Shown: positions 18,901-27,953 of the stretch, piece by piece
Layout: each line of letters starts with the position of its first letter
Numbering within the stretch: the first letter of the stretch is position 1
Source: Parabacteroides distasonis ATCC 8503
GTDB lineage: Bacteria; Bacteroidota; Bacteroidia; Bacteroidales; Tannerellaceae
NCBI RefSeq assembly: GCF_000012845.1
Contig: NC_009615.1
Coordinates: 457,501 to 521,500, forward strand
Direction: 5' to 3'
DNA: 64,000 bases
Program-made: the position numbers and the translations under genes
The notes under the pieces: generated by a model
What the model was told of the DNA's origin: nothing
Seen by the model: only the letters and a program-made list of their open reading frames with translations
Databases searched by the model: none

Positions 18901-19653
18901 AAAGATCGTGCGAAGGCTACCGAGGCGATGCAATTATACAAGGATGCTGTTAGGTTATTGGATCGGCTGGTCAATATGAAGGTTGAATATTGTAAAGCGA
19001 TTTACGGATTTTTCTCAGCGAATAGTGAAGGGGATACGATCCGAATGGGTGATATAGCGCTGCCTTTATTACGTCAGCAAGTAAAAAAAGAGGAAAATAT
19101 TTATAAATGTCTTTCCGATTATGTAATACCGGTTTCCGAGGAGCGAACTGATTATGTAGGGGCGTTTGTCGTTACCGCTGGAGCTGGCGCTGATTGTTTG
19201 AAGGATAAATTTGAGGAAGAAGGCGATACCTATAATTCAATGTTGCTGCAAACCTTGACCGATCGCCTAGCGGAAGCTACAGCCGAATATCTTCATGAGA
19301 AAGTACGTAAAGAATATTGGGGATATGCTAAAGACGAATCCTTGTCTATCCCGGATCTTTACAAGGTGAAATACCAAGGAATCCGTCCGGCTATCGGTTA
19401 CCCTTCTCTACCGGATCAATTATTGAATTTCACATTGGATGGATTGCTCGATATGTCGCGAATTGGTGTTTCGTTAACCGAGAATGGTGCCATGTATCCT
19501 ACGGCTTCGGTTAGTGGGATTTATATTGCCCATCCCTCTTCTCAATATTTCATGATCGGTTCTATCGATGAGGAGCAGATGAGAGATTATGCGAGCCGCC
19601 GGAATTTAACGGAGGAACAAGCCCGAAAGTTGTTGAGTAAGAATATAGGATAA
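15961..19653 (+). CDS. metH: Cobalamin-dependent methionine synthase
   Basis: Transfers the methyl group of 5-methyltetrahydrofolate to homocysteine through cobalamin. 1230 residues, full length. Homocysteine domain (1-330) has zinc ligands Cys245 (GLNCSFGA) and Cys308-Cys309 (GGCCGTTP). The folate domain (350-610) opens with [14 protein letters not shown]. The cap and B12 domain (about 640-880) carries GDVHDIGKN with the lower axial ligand His758, and the C-terminal AdoMet reactivation domain (about 900-1230) contains [12 protein letters not shown]. No cobalamin riboswitch is visible directly upstream; it is translated from the smpB operon. Confidence 0.98.
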   Translation: MNKERFLRLLNERILILDGGMGTMIQSFKLNEQDYRGERFADFPGQLKGNNDLLCITRPDVIQSIHRQYLDAGADIFATNTFNANAISMADYAMEAYVREINLAAGRLSREVADTYMAEHPDRTIFVAGSIGPTNKTASMSPDVSDPAYRAVTYKDLYNAYKEQVEGLVDGGVDIILFETTFDTLNVKAGLEAAEVVLKEKEKDLPIMLSLTLSAQGGRTFSGQTLLAFLASIQHTHIVSVGLNCSFGAADMKPYLQELAKYAPYYISAYPNAGLPNSFGTYDETPDKMAQHVKPFVEEGLVNIIGGCCGTTPAHISRYPELVKGAKPHIPALKPDCLWLSGLELLEVKPENNFVNVGERCNVAGSRKFLRLIKEGSYEEALTIARKQVEDGAQVIDINMDDGMLDAVKEMKTFLNLIASEPDIARVPVMIDSSKWEVIEEGLMCVQGKSIVNSISLKEGEEVFLKHAARIKQLGAAAVVMAFDEKGQADTYERKIEICERAYRLLIEKIDFNPQDIIFDPNVLAIATGMEEHNGYGLAFIRAVEWIKKNLPGAKVSGGVSNLSFSFRGNNHVREAMHSVFLYHAIGKGMDMGIVNPSTSVLYEDIEPEFRTLLEDVILARRPEAAEELITYAQNLHVQASGETPEKHEAWRELSLKERLEHALIKGIGDYLEDDLQEALRTYSHAVDIIDGPLMSGMNKVGELFGAGKMFLPQVVKTARTMKKAVAILQPAIESEKKASGSAKAGKVIFATVKGDVHDIGKNIVSIVLSCNNYEVIDLGVMVPADVIIKKAIEEKPDLVCLSGLITPSLEEMAHVADEMQKAGLTIPMMVGGATTSKLHTAVKIAPHYDYPVIHVLDASQNPLIAAKLLNPDTRDAYIRELEQEQEALRASLGQKKETLASLSEARKHPIEIDWTGYTPVVPARMGVHVIPYIPLEEVIPYIHWTFFFSAWKLNGRFSEISQIHGCDSCRASWLAGFPEKDRAKATEAMQLYKDAVRLLDRLVNMKVEYCKAIYGFFSANSEGDTIRMGDIALPLLRQQVKKEENIYKCLSDYVIPVSEERTDYVGAFVVTAGAGADCLKDKFEEEGDTYNSMLLQTLTDRLAEATAEYLHEKVRKEYWGYAKDESLSIPDLYKVKYQGIRPAIGYPSLPDQLLNFTLDGLLDMSRIGVSLTENGAMYPTASVSGIYIAHPSSQYFMIGSIDEEQMRDYASRRNLTEEQARKLLSKNIG

Positions 19654-19661
19654 TTTATTAA

Positions 19662-19755
19662 CATCACTGCAACCCGGGTTGCAGTGATGCTGCAATGCCT
19701 GTGCAGTAATACTGCAACACCTATTGCAGTAACACTGCATAGGTATTGCAGTAAA
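19662..19755. repeat. Array of four hairpin-forming ~23-bp repeats
   Basis: Between convergent metH and M81 genes lie four tandem units of the form CTGCAA-N6-TTGCAGTAA. The first contains a perfect 28-bp palindrome (19662-19689, centre CCCGGG); later units have lost some pairing. Each can fold as a hairpin on both strands, but neither strand ends in a classic T-run, so it is not a simple terminator. It could act as an mRNA 3'-end stabiliser for both genes. Confidence 0.8.
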
Positions 19756-19771
19756 AAACAATCAATACGAT

Positions 19772-21328
19772 CTATCTGCCATAGTAATGCTTGGCGGAAG
19801 GAACCATGATAACGTTCAATTCCGGATCAGCCATGTCTGGATCGATCGGGAACATCGGTCTCACGATATTCTTATAGGGAAGTTTCTTGAAGTCCTGATC
19901 CACGCCTCCCCTTGTAAAAGCCATCACCCAATCCGCTTGTATATTGTACCATTGGGTTACAAGGTAACCTTGTTTAACCATTACGATATCCATTTCCTTC
20001 GGATCGATACCTGAACCCTCTAGGTTTGGAGTGGGAGACGATGTGCCTACTACCACATAAACGCTTCCGGTCTTTACGATAGCGATATCCCTTTTCCGTC
20101 TCCATGATTCCGCGTTCTTGTCTTCTTCCGGGCTGACATAAACCACGGTACCCGACAATTTCACGGGACCTTCGTAGGAATTATCGACCATGGCACCTAC
20201 CATGCCTTCTACGTGTCCGCCTACGCCGACCTTACGTGCCTGCTTAACCACTTCTTCTCCCGGGATGGAGCAATAAAGAACGCTCTTTCCCTTATCGGTC
20301 TGGAATTCCGGGCGTTTCAAGAGCCTCGCCAAAGTCCAAGTGACCTCACCTGAACCACCTCCACCGGGATTATCTCCCATATCACTGATAAAGAAAGGCT
20401 TCTTTTTACTTGCTACTGCCAGATCGATACATTTCTCGAGCGAATATCCCGGAGCTTCCAGCGAGAACTGCTTACGGACATCCCAGAATTTCTGGGCGAG
20501 TTTCTTCGCACCGGCTTTAACCTGCTCCTCATCGTCACCGTAAACCATCACGGTTCCTTGGTTCCGTGGGTTGTCTCCCCAAACATAACCGATCCAGATC
20601 CCTGCGTCTATCACTCCGGGCATGGCTTCAACCTCGGGAACCAATGCGTACAGCGATTTCGCAGGCTCGACGCGAGTACTCGACCATTCGCCGGATACTA
20701 GGACAGGAACAGCAACCCATGCCTTGTATGCCGGACGTCCTTTCCCCGACTCAAGACGTTCCAACAAATTGACGACCCCTCGCCGATGCGATTCGCGAGA
20801 ATCCGCATGCGGTGCTTGACGATAAGTCGTAATCAAATCGGAGTTGAGAGCTACCAACCAAGACGTATTTCCGTGAAGGTCCATCGTGGTGGTAGTCAAG
20901 ACATCGTTTCCGATCAAGCTACGCACCTTCTCCATGAATTCACCCTCGGGATCGGCTACGCCTTCCACGCTACAAGCTCCGTGGTTATAAAACCAGAAGG
21001 CGTCATATGGCATATTGGCCTTGATCATCTCCAATGTTTTTTCCACAAACGCGTCGTACGATTCTTTTGTCACGGGGCCTCTTCCACCGCCATAGCCAAT
21101 CTGCGTGGGAAGCCAAGTGGCCGCCTGTCCCATTGCGGAGTCTGGGCTGAGATAGTCTGGCATTCTTACGGGGTGTCCTACGAGCGGTTGCCTATTCGGG
21201 ACGAACACGCTGTTTTCTATCTGTATACCGGCAATACCGATACGAGGTTTTTTCTTCTGTCCAAAGGTCTCTCCAACGAACGATACGGCCAAGAGACAGA
21301 TTCCGAGCAATACTAAATTCCTATTCAT
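19772..21328 (-). CDS. Exported M81-family (MlrC-like) metallopeptidase
   Basis: Zinc enzyme of family M81, whose known member MlrC degrades linearised microcystin peptide. 518 residues, with a signal peptide (VLLGICLLAVSFVGETFGQ), so it works outside the cytosol. Visible motifs: the N-terminal strand RIGIAGIQIENSVF (in place of the usual GFQHETNTF), FYNHGACSVEGVADPEGEF, TMDLHGNTS, YRQAPHADSRE and DMGDNPGGGGSGEVT. The metal-binding Asp and His residues are kept. Last gene of the SusC-SusD operon, 34 nt after SusD; it may cleave the imported ligand or its parent on the cell surface. Confidence 0.88.
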   Translation of the reverse strand: MNRNLVLLGICLLAVSFVGETFGQKKKPRIGIAGIQIENSVFVPNRQPLVGHPVRMPDYLSPDSAMGQAATWLPTQIGYGGGRGPVTKESYDAFVEKTLEMIKANMPYDAFWFYNHGACSVEGVADPEGEFMEKVRSLIGNDVLTTTTMDLHGNTSWLVALNSDLITTYRQAPHADSRESHRRGVVNLLERLESGKGRPAYKAWVAVPVLVSGEWSSTRVEPAKSLYALVPEVEAMPGVIDAGIWIGYVWGDNPRNQGTVMVYGDDEEQVKAGAKKLAQKFWDVRKQFSLEAPGYSLEKCIDLAVASKKKPFFISDMGDNPGGGGSGEVTWTLARLLKRPEFQTDKGKSVLYCSIPGEEVVKQARKVGVGGHVEGMVGAMVDNSYEGPVKLSGTVVYVSPEEDKNAESWRRKRDIAIVKTGSVYVVVGTSSPTPNLEGSGIDPKEMDIVMVKQGYLVTQWYNIQADWVMAFTRGGVDQDFKKLPYKNIVRPMFPIDPDMADPELNVIMVPSAKHYYGR

Positions 21329-21362
21329 ACTATTATGATTTTTGCGAATTGTTATTTCCTTA

Positions 21363-22874
21363 TTAATTAGTTATTAAACCGTCACTAATATCAATCTCGG
21401 TTTGAGGTATAGGCAATACTTCCGCACCGGCGCTGAAAGGAGTCTTAGCTCCAAATTCCGCCTTCTTGGTTCCGTTAAATACTTTCTCGCCCCATCCTAC
21501 ACGTACCACGTCAAAGAACCGGAAACCTTCCATTCCGAACTCCAGATGACGCTCATTCATGATGTCTTCAAACAATTGGCTTCCTGTATGGTTCTTAGGA
21601 GCCAAGTTGACATGACTTCTTACCTCATTCAGATACTTTTGCGCATTAGCGATATCGCCGCTGAAATAACAAGCCTCGGCATAGTTCAAATATACCTCCG
21701 CGAGGCGGATAAGCCTGAGGTTCGTGGGTTGATTATTTCCCCGATTCTCCTCTCTTTGCCCGGGCGCGAGATATAGTTTGCGATTGTACCAACCGGTTCG
21801 GTCGTCCGTAACGGGTGCCACATCGCCTTTGGCTGCGGTCTCGATCTCTATGGCCTCTTCCGTGGAAAGGAGAGTGGTCTTCTTTCGTATGACATCCCCC
21901 TCAGCATCATAAGCGTCCGCCAAGGCCTGTGTAGGTTGCGCGCAACCGAAGCCGATCGTCATGTTTCGGGGCATAGACATCAATACGTGGCGGTTACCGT
22001 TATTTACGTTATACGAGCTTTGAGTGGAAGAGTTATACATATTCACTTCTAGGATCGATGAGGAACAATGCTCGCCGTCCAGTGAGAATTGCCAAGTGTA
22101 ATCTTCCGGAGCTACTAGGCTATACTCTCCCCCGCACTCATTCTGGAATTTCTCGAAAGCCTTTTTTACCTCATCGTATTTTTTCTCATACAGATAAATA
22201 CGTGTTTGCATAGCGATGGCCGCGCCTTTGGTAATCCTTCCCGCATAGCTTGACTCGTAGTTAGCCACCTCACTTTTCTTAGGTAATACGCTAACCGCAT
22301 CGTTTAGGTCTTGCTCGATAACCGAGTATATCTCTTCGACAGACGCACGTCCGAGTCTCTCATGATCGAGATCCAAGACTCCCGTATAGCAAGGAACACC
22401 ACCAAAGGTTTTCACAAGCTCGAAATAAGTATAGGCGCGAATAAACTTGGCCTCACCGATCATCTGTTCCTTGTCATACTTCGAGAATAGGGCATCGTCT
22501 GCCATTTCCATATCCCGTATAAACAAATTGGCCTTATTGATACATTGGTAAGAATACCGATATTTGTTCAAGATCTCGGTATGATCCGCTTGATACTGAT
22601 AATTCTCCAGTAACGTGAAGGTTTGTGCGTCGTTCGAAGAACCGCTGTAGGTCGCATCATTCGACAACACGTCGCCGAAACATTGCATCGACCATGTGTA
22701 ACGGAAGTCCTTCATGACAGAATAGACAGCGGTCAGACGCAAGAAAGCTTGTCTTTCCTCTGATATATCTCCAGCCTCCGGACTTCCTAACGGAGCTAAA
22801 TCCAAATCTGCGCAACTGCTGAATCCTGTTAAAATCGCTAGTACGATTCCTATGATATATTTGTTTTTAAACAT
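21363..22874 (-). CDS. SusD/RagB-type surface ligand-binding lipoprotein
   Basis: Surface-exposed lipoprotein that caps the SusC channel and binds its ligand. 503 residues from ATG 22874, which gives a lipoprotein signal ending in GFSSC (Cys21); the upstream in-frame start adds a non-signal leader. The TPR-rich body shows SusD features: the early helix AFLRLTAVYSVMKDF, FIRAYTYFELVKTFGGVPCY, LRLIRLAEVYLNYAEACYFSG, YLNEVRSH and the C-terminal ERHLEFGMEGFRFFDVVRVG. 13 nt after SusC. The ligand is not readable, but no glycosidase lies nearby. Confidence 0.95.
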   Translation of the reverse strand: MFKNKYIIGIVLAILTGFSSCADLDLAPLGSPEAGDISEERQAFLRLTAVYSVMKDFRYTWSMQCFGDVLSNDATYSGSSNDAQTFTLLENYQYQADHTEILNKYRYSYQCINKANLFIRDMEMADDALFSKYDKEQMIGEAKFIRAYTYFELVKTFGGVPCYTGVLDLDHERLGRASVEEIYSVIEQDLNDAVSVLPKKSEVANYESSYAGRITKGAAIAMQTRIYLYEKKYDEVKKAFEKFQNECGGEYSLVAPEDYTWQFSLDGEHCSSSILEVNMYNSSTQSSYNVNNGNRHVLMSMPRNMTIGFGCAQPTQALADAYDAEGDVIRKKTTLLSTEEAIEIETAAKGDVAPVTDDRTGWYNRKLYLAPGQREENRGNNQPTNLRLIRLAEVYLNYAEACYFSGDIANAQKYLNEVRSHVNLAPKNHTGSQLFEDIMNERHLEFGMEGFRFFDVVRVGWGEKVFNGTKKAEFGAKTPFSAGAEVLPIPQTEIDISDGLITN

Positions 22875-22887
22875 GACATTATAAATT

Positions 22888-25800
22888 TTAAAAAGTAACA
22901 TTAATACCTCCGGTGAATGAAATGTTCTGAGGATAGATACCGTAATCTATGCCTCTAGACAAAGAGCTGGATTGACCCACTTCCGGATCCATACCCGAGT
23001 AACTAGATATCGTAAACAAGTTCTGGCCGCTTACATAAAAACGTACCTTCTGTAGTTTTATCCTCTGCGTGAGAGAAGCGGGCAGGGTATAACCTAGCTG
23101 GGCATTTCTCAAGCGGAAATAAGTCCCGTTTTCTACGTACATGTCCGAGAAGCGGTCATTGTCGTTTACGTCCGTAGCCGTCAGGCGAGGGATGTCCGTA
23201 TTTGTATTATTTGGCGTCCAATAGTTCATTAACGCTCTATCCTTGTTCGTTATATCGTTCGGGAAGTAGGTGTAATAACGCATCGCGTTAAATATCTGAT
23301 TACCGATTGTTCCACCAAACTGCAAATTGAGGTCGAAGCCTTTCCACGCCATACCCATGTTGATACCGTATATGATATCCGGAATAGGATTACCGATCAT
23401 GCATCTATCACTTGAGTCTAACTTGCCATCGCCATTCGTATCTACGAACAATACATCGCCCAATTCGGCATTAGGTTGGAAATCCGCCCGCTTAACGGCA
23501 TTCAACTGTTCCTGTGTTTGGATAAGCCCGTCTGTCTTATAGCCCCAGAACGCACCGATAGGCATACCTTCATTCGTATAGGTGAGGTACATGCTTCCGT
23601 TTCGGAATGGTCCATCGGAGATTGGTGTGCCACCATTCAATTTCGTCATGCGGTTACGGATGGTCGACATATTTACTCCCACGTTGTATTCGAAACCGCT
23701 TTCGGTCTTGTCTCTCCACTCGAGATTCATCTCGATACCGCGGTTGTTCGCCTCGCCGATATTGGTGTAGGTGTTGCTGGCATATCCCATGTAGATAGGC
23801 ATAGGAGCGGCCAGCAGCATGTCCTTCGTTGTCTTGTAATAATACTCGAAGCTGAAGACCATGCGGGTGTTAAAGAAGCTTGCGTCAAGACCGATATTCA
23901 GAGATTCAGTGGTTTCCCATTTAATATCCGGATTGCCCAATCTGCTCACGGCAATACCTTGATACAAGGTCTCATTCTCTCTCGCTCCGAATAAAGCGCC
24001 GTATTGCGTACTCAATGACAGCAAACTACGATCCACATAATTGGTGATATTCTGATTTCCGATCTGTCCCCAGCCCCCGCGGAGTTTCAAGGAGGAAACC
24101 CATTCGGCGTTCAATTTCTGGAAGAACGGTTCGTTGTCGATTCTCCAACCTAGAGCGAACGAGGGGAAGTTACCCCAGCGATTCTTGGAAGAGAATTTAG
24201 AGGAACCGTCTCGCCGGAAAGTGGCCGTAATAAGGTATTTGTTATTGTAATCGTAGTGTAGGCGGCCCAGATAAGACATCAAACCATATTCCGTAGCGCT
24301 ATTGCTGGCCGTGGTCTTGTTCTTGTCCAGCGTAGCGTCTATATAATGCAGGTTATCCGACTCTCCGATAAGATCTCTCGCGTTTACGCTCAAGGTTTCC
24401 TGCTTACCCCATTCGTTGGTATAACCTACGAGAGCGGATATGGAGTGCTTCTTGGCAAACGTTTTCTCATACGAAAGGGTATTCTCGAACGTATAGTAGT
24501 GCCCTTTGGTCTGCGACTTCGATAAACTACTCTCTAAATTTCTTTGGCTTGAGGATACCTCATAGACAGGCGAGAAGGTTTTATTGTCTACCCTTCTGAT
24601 TTCCGCTCCGAAGCTACTCTTGAACTTCAATCCTTTTATAATCTGCCATTCCCCATACATATTGCCGATGAAAGCAAGTTTCTCCCGCTGATTATCCCGA
24701 TACATGATACTTGCCAATGGGTTATAGTAGTCAATATAAGGAGAGTAACCATATGAACCGTCTGCGTTTTGGGCGGGAGTTACCGGATCCAAACGGATTG
24801 CGTTACTTACGACACCATAGTCGGAGTCGTACACATTACTACTGTTGCGCTCACTAATACTTGCGTCGGTAGATCTCGCGATCGACGCGTTGGTACCCAC
24901 TACCAAATGATCTTTGAGCACCGTTTTTTCCGTGCTTTGACGGACACTGAACCGTTCGTAGTTGGATTTCTTGATCGTTCCATCTTGGTTGATATAGTTC
25001 AAGCCCAGATTGAATTTATAGTCGTTCTCTTTACCACCGCTTATGCCGACACTGTAGTTATGCATAAAGGCCGTATGCGTAATCTCGTCCATCCAATTGG
25101 TGGAAACATTACGATTAACAAGGGCCAAGTTGATGGGAACGCTCCTCACTGTGTTCAACTGTTCCTGATAGTCGTACCATTCTGGACCTGACATCAAATC
25201 GAGATTATTCAATATTTTGTTCATACCCCAATACGCATCGAGCGTAACGGTGGTTTTTCCAGCGGCGCCTTTTTTCGTAGTGATAAGGATTACGCCGTTC
25301 GCACCGCGGGAACCGTAGATAGCGGAAGCGGAAGCGTCTTTAAGCACCTCCATAGACTGTATATCCGATGTGTTCAGGTAGTTTATATCCGTCACGGGCA
25401 TCCCGTCCACGACGAACAATGGTTCCGCGTCGTTTACCGTACCGACACCTCTGATACGGATCGTGGCGGCGGAACCCGGAGATCCGGAACTGGAAGTGAC
25501 GGATACACCGGTAGCCAAGCCTTGCAATGCGGTAGAAACATTGGCCACTGCTTGGCGAGCGATTTTCTCCTCGCTCACGGACGAGATAGCCCCCGTGATA
25601 TCACTTTTCTTCATCGTACCGTAGCCAATCACTACCACCTCATCCAACTTTTGTGTGTCCTCTTGCAAGGAGATGCTTAAAACCGATTTATTGCCTACCG
25701 GAATCTCCTGGTTCATATAACCGATATAGGACACTTGTAAAATAGCGTCTTTGGCTACTTCTAACGTGAATTTTCCATCTATATCCGTTATTGTCCCGTT

Positions 25801-26016
25801 TGTTGTCCCTTTTACCATCACATTGGCGCCAATTATCGGCATACCGGTAGCATCAATCACGGTTCCGGTGATCTGACGGGTGTTTTGTTGCGGGGTGGAT
25901 ACGATTGATGGTTTCTCTATAATCATGATGTCGCTTTTAATGCGCATGTTTGGGGAGTGTACGGAAGCGTATACACCTGTGGTAAAAACAAATAGCGGGA
26001 TTGAGGTTAACTTCAT
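22888..26016 (-). CDS. SusC/RagA-type TonB-linked outer-membrane channel
   Basis: Imports the ligand bound by SusD. 1042 residues from ATG 26016, whose product begins with a signal (KLTSIPLFVFTTGVYASV). Then a carboxypeptidase-regulatory-like domain (about 45-125, ITGTVIDATGMPIIGANVMV), the TonB box region, SusC signature LDEVVVIGYGTMKKSDITGA, a plug with GSRGANGVILITTKKG, and the 22-strand barrel ending in FTGGINVTF. No N-terminal STN domain, so no trans-envelope signalling is predicted. The in-frame TTG at 26028 is rejected. First gene of the operon; no dedicated regulator is adjacent. Confidence 0.96.
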   Translation of the reverse strand: MKLTSIPLFVFTTGVYASVHSPNMRIKSDIMIIEKPSIVSTPQQNTRQITGTVIDATGMPIIGANVMVKGTTNGTITDIDGKFTLEVAKDAILQVSYIGYMNQEIPVGNKSVLSISLQEDTQKLDEVVVIGYGTMKKSDITGAISSVSEEKIARQAVANVSTALQGLATGVSVTSSSGSPGSAATIRIRGVGTVNDAEPLFVVDGMPVTDINYLNTSDIQSMEVLKDASASAIYGSRGANGVILITTKKGAAGKTTVTLDAYWGMNKILNNLDLMSGPEWYDYQEQLNTVRSVPINLALVNRNVSTNWMDEITHTAFMHNYSVGISGGKENDYKFNLGLNYINQDGTIKKSNYERFSVRQSTEKTVLKDHLVVGTNASIARSTDASISERNSSNVYDSDYGVVSNAIRLDPVTPAQNADGSYGYSPYIDYYNPLASIMYRDNQREKLAFIGNMYGEWQIIKGLKFKSSFGAEIRRVDNKTFSPVYEVSSSQRNLESSLSKSQTKGHYYTFENTLSYEKTFAKKHSISALVGYTNEWGKQETLSVNARDLIGESDNLHYIDATLDKNKTTASNSATEYGLMSYLGRLHYDYNNKYLITATFRRDGSSKFSSKNRWGNFPSFALGWRIDNEPFFQKLNAEWVSSLKLRGGWGQIGNQNITNYVDRSLLSLSTQYGALFGARENETLYQGIAVSRLGNPDIKWETTESLNIGLDASFFNTRMVFSFEYYYKTTKDMLLAAPMPIYMGYASNTYTNIGEANNRGIEMNLEWRDKTESGFEYNVGVNMSTIRNRMTKLNGGTPISDGPFRNGSMYLTYTNEGMPIGAFWGYKTDGLIQTQEQLNAVKRADFQPNAELGDVLFVDTNGDGKLDSSDRCMIGNPIPDIIYGINMGMAWKGFDLNLQFGGTIGNQIFNAMRYYTYFPNDITNKDRALMNYWTPNNTNTDIPRLTATDVNDNDRFSDMYVENGTYFRLRNAQLGYTLPASLTQRIKLQKVRFYVSGQNLFTISSYSGMDPEVGQSSSLSRGIDYGIYPQNISFTGGINVTF

Positions 26017-26130
26017 GACTCTGCCCAATTTAGTTTTTGTGTTTAATCGGGGGTTAGGATTCCCCTTACAAATTTCATTCGTACATTTGTAATGTTTTAG
26101 TGTTAGTATTAATTGATTTAAAGGCGTTTA

Positions 26131-26176
26131 GAAACTTGTTTGGCTGGATTATAAGCCATATCTTCCAGCCAGTTTC
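26131..26176 (-). promoter_or_regulatory. Hairpin in the SusC leader
   Basis: TGGCTGGA (26141-26148) pairs with TCCAGCCA (26164-26171), and GAAAC (26131-26135) with GTTTC (26172-26176), leaving a 5-nt bulge. Read on the minus strand it lies 115-160 nt upstream of the susC ATG, so it may be a leader structure or an operator. No consensus promoter box could be placed. Confidence 0.4.
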
Positions 26177-26697
26177 CTTGCTAGATATGGTTCATGATGG
26201 CTCCTGTTTCATAGGCTCTCCTTTCTTTAAGATTAACTTTAGTAAACTGAATATGTTTATTTGGTTGTTTGATTTGCAATATTCGTGAAAAAAAACGACA
26301 CCTGCAAGCAAGTCTCTGCTAATTTAATATTGTGTATTCAATTGATAGAAGTCATTAATACGGCTTAATTATGTCAATTTGTCATTTCTCTCTCCTTCTG
26401 CTTCTTGTATTTGAGATAGGATAGGGTGTGTGTTTATTATATGCGATTCTCTGGTAGTTAAGCCCTGACGAATAGAATGTGTATGAAGGAAAATACTTGC
26501 AGTTTGCCTTCTTTTTATCAATATCCGCCGAATTATTATATCTCTTGTTTCAGAAAACTAATAAATGCTTCCTGAATAGTATTTGAAAATCAATTGACTT
26601 TTTTGCCGTTCTAGGGTGCAAAGGCTCTAATATAGTCTCGATTTTCAGTGTACAGAAGATTATGATTAAAAGTAGATCCCAACTAAATTAGAGCAAG

Positions 26698-26746
26698 TGC
26701 CGGATAATTCGAACTAGGTGCCGGGTAGATGTCGGTTATCTGCCGG
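26698..26746. repeat. Three TGCCGG direct repeats, 21-22 bp apart
   Basis: TGCCGG occurs at 26698-26703, 26719-26724 and 26741-26746, each next to AGG or GGG-type flanks. The spacing equals two helical turns, so all copies face one side of the helix, as expected for a regulator binding direct repeats. Confidence 0.45.
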
Positions 26747-26782
26747 GAAATAGAAATTATAAGCCGACTAAATACATACAAG

Positions 26783-26800
26783 TTTAGGATATATCCTAAA
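26783..26800. promoter_or_regulatory. 18-bp perfect palindrome, operator candidate
   Basis: TTTAGGATATATCCTAAA is perfectly self-complementary and lies 120 bp before the recombinase promoter. It has the size of a dimeric repressor site. Which regulator would bind is unknown. Confidence 0.5.
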
Positions 26801-26920
26801 AAATGTGCTGTTTTGGGTACTAAATTCCATAATAATCGGTTTAAAAGCAATTGTTTTGAAAAAGTCTGTGTTTGAAATATATTTAAAAAGTTAACATTAT
26901 GATAGTGTTTCGGTAATTCT

Positions 26921-26950
26921 TTTTGCATTCAGATAGTATGGTTACATTTG
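26921..26950 (+). promoter_or_regulatory. Recombinase promoter
   Basis: TTTTG (26921-26925), 17-nt spacer, TACATTTG (26943-26950). Good fit to the Bacteroidota consensus, 37 nt before the recombinase ATG. Confidence 0.65.
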
Positions 26951-26987
26951 TCTATTCATTTCAAATATTATTAAAAAACAGAGAGAT

Positions 26988-27920
26988 ATGGATGAGAAAG
27001 GATTCGTGGAAGGGGTGAGAAGGTATATGTCCCAGTTACGAGAGGAAAAGCGTTATTCCTCCGCCAAAAGTTATCAGGATGCGTTGAACTCCTTTATAAA
27101 GTATAGTGGAACAGAGAACATTTCCTATTCGGATATCAATAAGGCCAATCTTCACCGATATGAGGCTTATTTGTTGGAAAACGATTGCATGCGTAATACG
27201 GTCTCCACGTATATCCGCCGTTTGCGTTGTATTTATAACAAGGCGGTGGAGAATGGTGATGCGGAATATATCCCCGGTTTGTTCCAAGGAGTTTTTACGG
27301 GAGTGGAGAGTAAGCGCAAGAAATCCCTATCCTTAGAGAACCAACATAAGTTGATGACGGTGAAGGTAGAGAGTGAGGTGCTAAGGGAGACACAACTGGT
27401 CGTTTGTTTGTTGTTTCAGTATGCAGGAATGTCGTTCGTGGACTTCGCCCACCTAAAAGAAAGGAATATCAAAAACGGGATATTGGACTATAATCGGCAG
27501 AAGACAGGCACACCGATGAGACTGGAAATCTTGGATACGGCAGAATTGATGCGCAAGGAATTAATGGGTGACAAGAAGCCGGCCTCAGGCTATTTATTCC
27601 CTTTTTTGAGTGGAACGAAGACGGGCTATGAGGCATATCTCGAATACAATGCGGCCCTATCTCGGTTCAATCGAAATTTGAAGGCGTTGAAAAAGGCCGC
27701 TGGAATAGCATCGGATGTTACCTCTTATACGATCCGCCATTCCTTTGCCATGGCATTGAAAGAGCAAAATGTCCCTATAGAAATGATCAGTGAATTATTG
27801 GGGCATAAGTCCATCAAGACCACCCAGATTTATCTGAGAAGTTTCTCTTTAGAAAAAATGACAGAGGTGAATAGCACTTGCTTTGGTTGTGTCTATAATT
27901 ATGTGTCGAAAGTGGGATGA
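26988..27920 (+). CDS. Tyrosine recombinase, probable invertase of the capsule promoter
   Basis: 310-residue site-specific recombinase of the phage-integrase type: an N-terminal SAM-like core-binding domain (1-105, RRYMSQLREEKRYSSAKSYQDALNSF) and a catalytic domain (115-300). Catalytic Arg250-His251 (TIRHSF), His273 (LLGHKS) and nucleophile Tyr282 (QIYLR) are present. The first catalytic Arg, expected around YAGMSFVD (145-151), is not obvious: Ala146 and Ser149 occupy the likely positions. The stop codon TGA ends on the first base of the left inverted repeat of the invertible segment, which makes this gene the best candidate to invert it. A CPS-linked upstream recombinase is a known arrangement in Parabacteroides. 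Confidence 0.9.
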   Translation: MDEKGFVEGVRRYMSQLREEKRYSSAKSYQDALNSFIKYSGTENISYSDINKANLHRYEAYLLENDCMRNTVSTYIRRLRCIYNKAVENGDAEYIPGLFQGVFTGVESKRKKSLSLENQHKLMTVKVESEVLRETQLVVCLLFQYAGMSFVDFAHLKERNIKNGILDYNRQKTGTPMRLEILDTAELMRKELMGDKKPASGYLFPFLSGTKTGYEAYLEYNAALSRFNRNLKALKKAAGIASDVTSYTIRHSFAMALKEQNVPIEMISELLGHKSIKTTQIYLRSFSLEKMTEVNSTCFGCVYNYVSKVG

Positions 27921-27939
27921 GGCTACTTAGTGAGTAGCG
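27920..27939 (+). repeat. Left inverted repeat of the invertible promoter segment
   Basis: AGGCTACTTAGTGAGTAGCG. Perfect reverse complement of 28252-28271. Its first base is the last base of the recombinase stop codon, so inversion leaves the gene intact. Confidence 0.9.
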
Positions 27940-27953
27940 TTTGTTTCACGCCG

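Larger units (their letters stand above)
26017..26987. other. Intergenic regulatory gap between SusC operon and recombinase
   Basis: 971 bp without a convincing gene; short frames on both strands look random and AT-rich. It holds the susC leader with a hairpin (26131-26176), three TGCCGG direct repeats, an 18-bp palindrome and the recombinase promoter, each listed separately. The stretch 26300-26690 shows nothing I can name. Confidence 0.6.

Noticed and set aside
19662..19755. Ordinary bidirectional terminator or CRISPR-like array
   Set aside because: No T-run on the correct side of any stem on either strand, and units lack spacers; kept as a hairpin repeat array.
26028..26028. TTG start of the SusC gene
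   Set aside because: ATG 26016 directly yields a signal peptide; upstream codons are not conserved-looking.
26300..26690. Small genes in the gap between SusC and the recombinase
   Set aside because: Only short frames with random-looking composition on both strands; no motif or start context.
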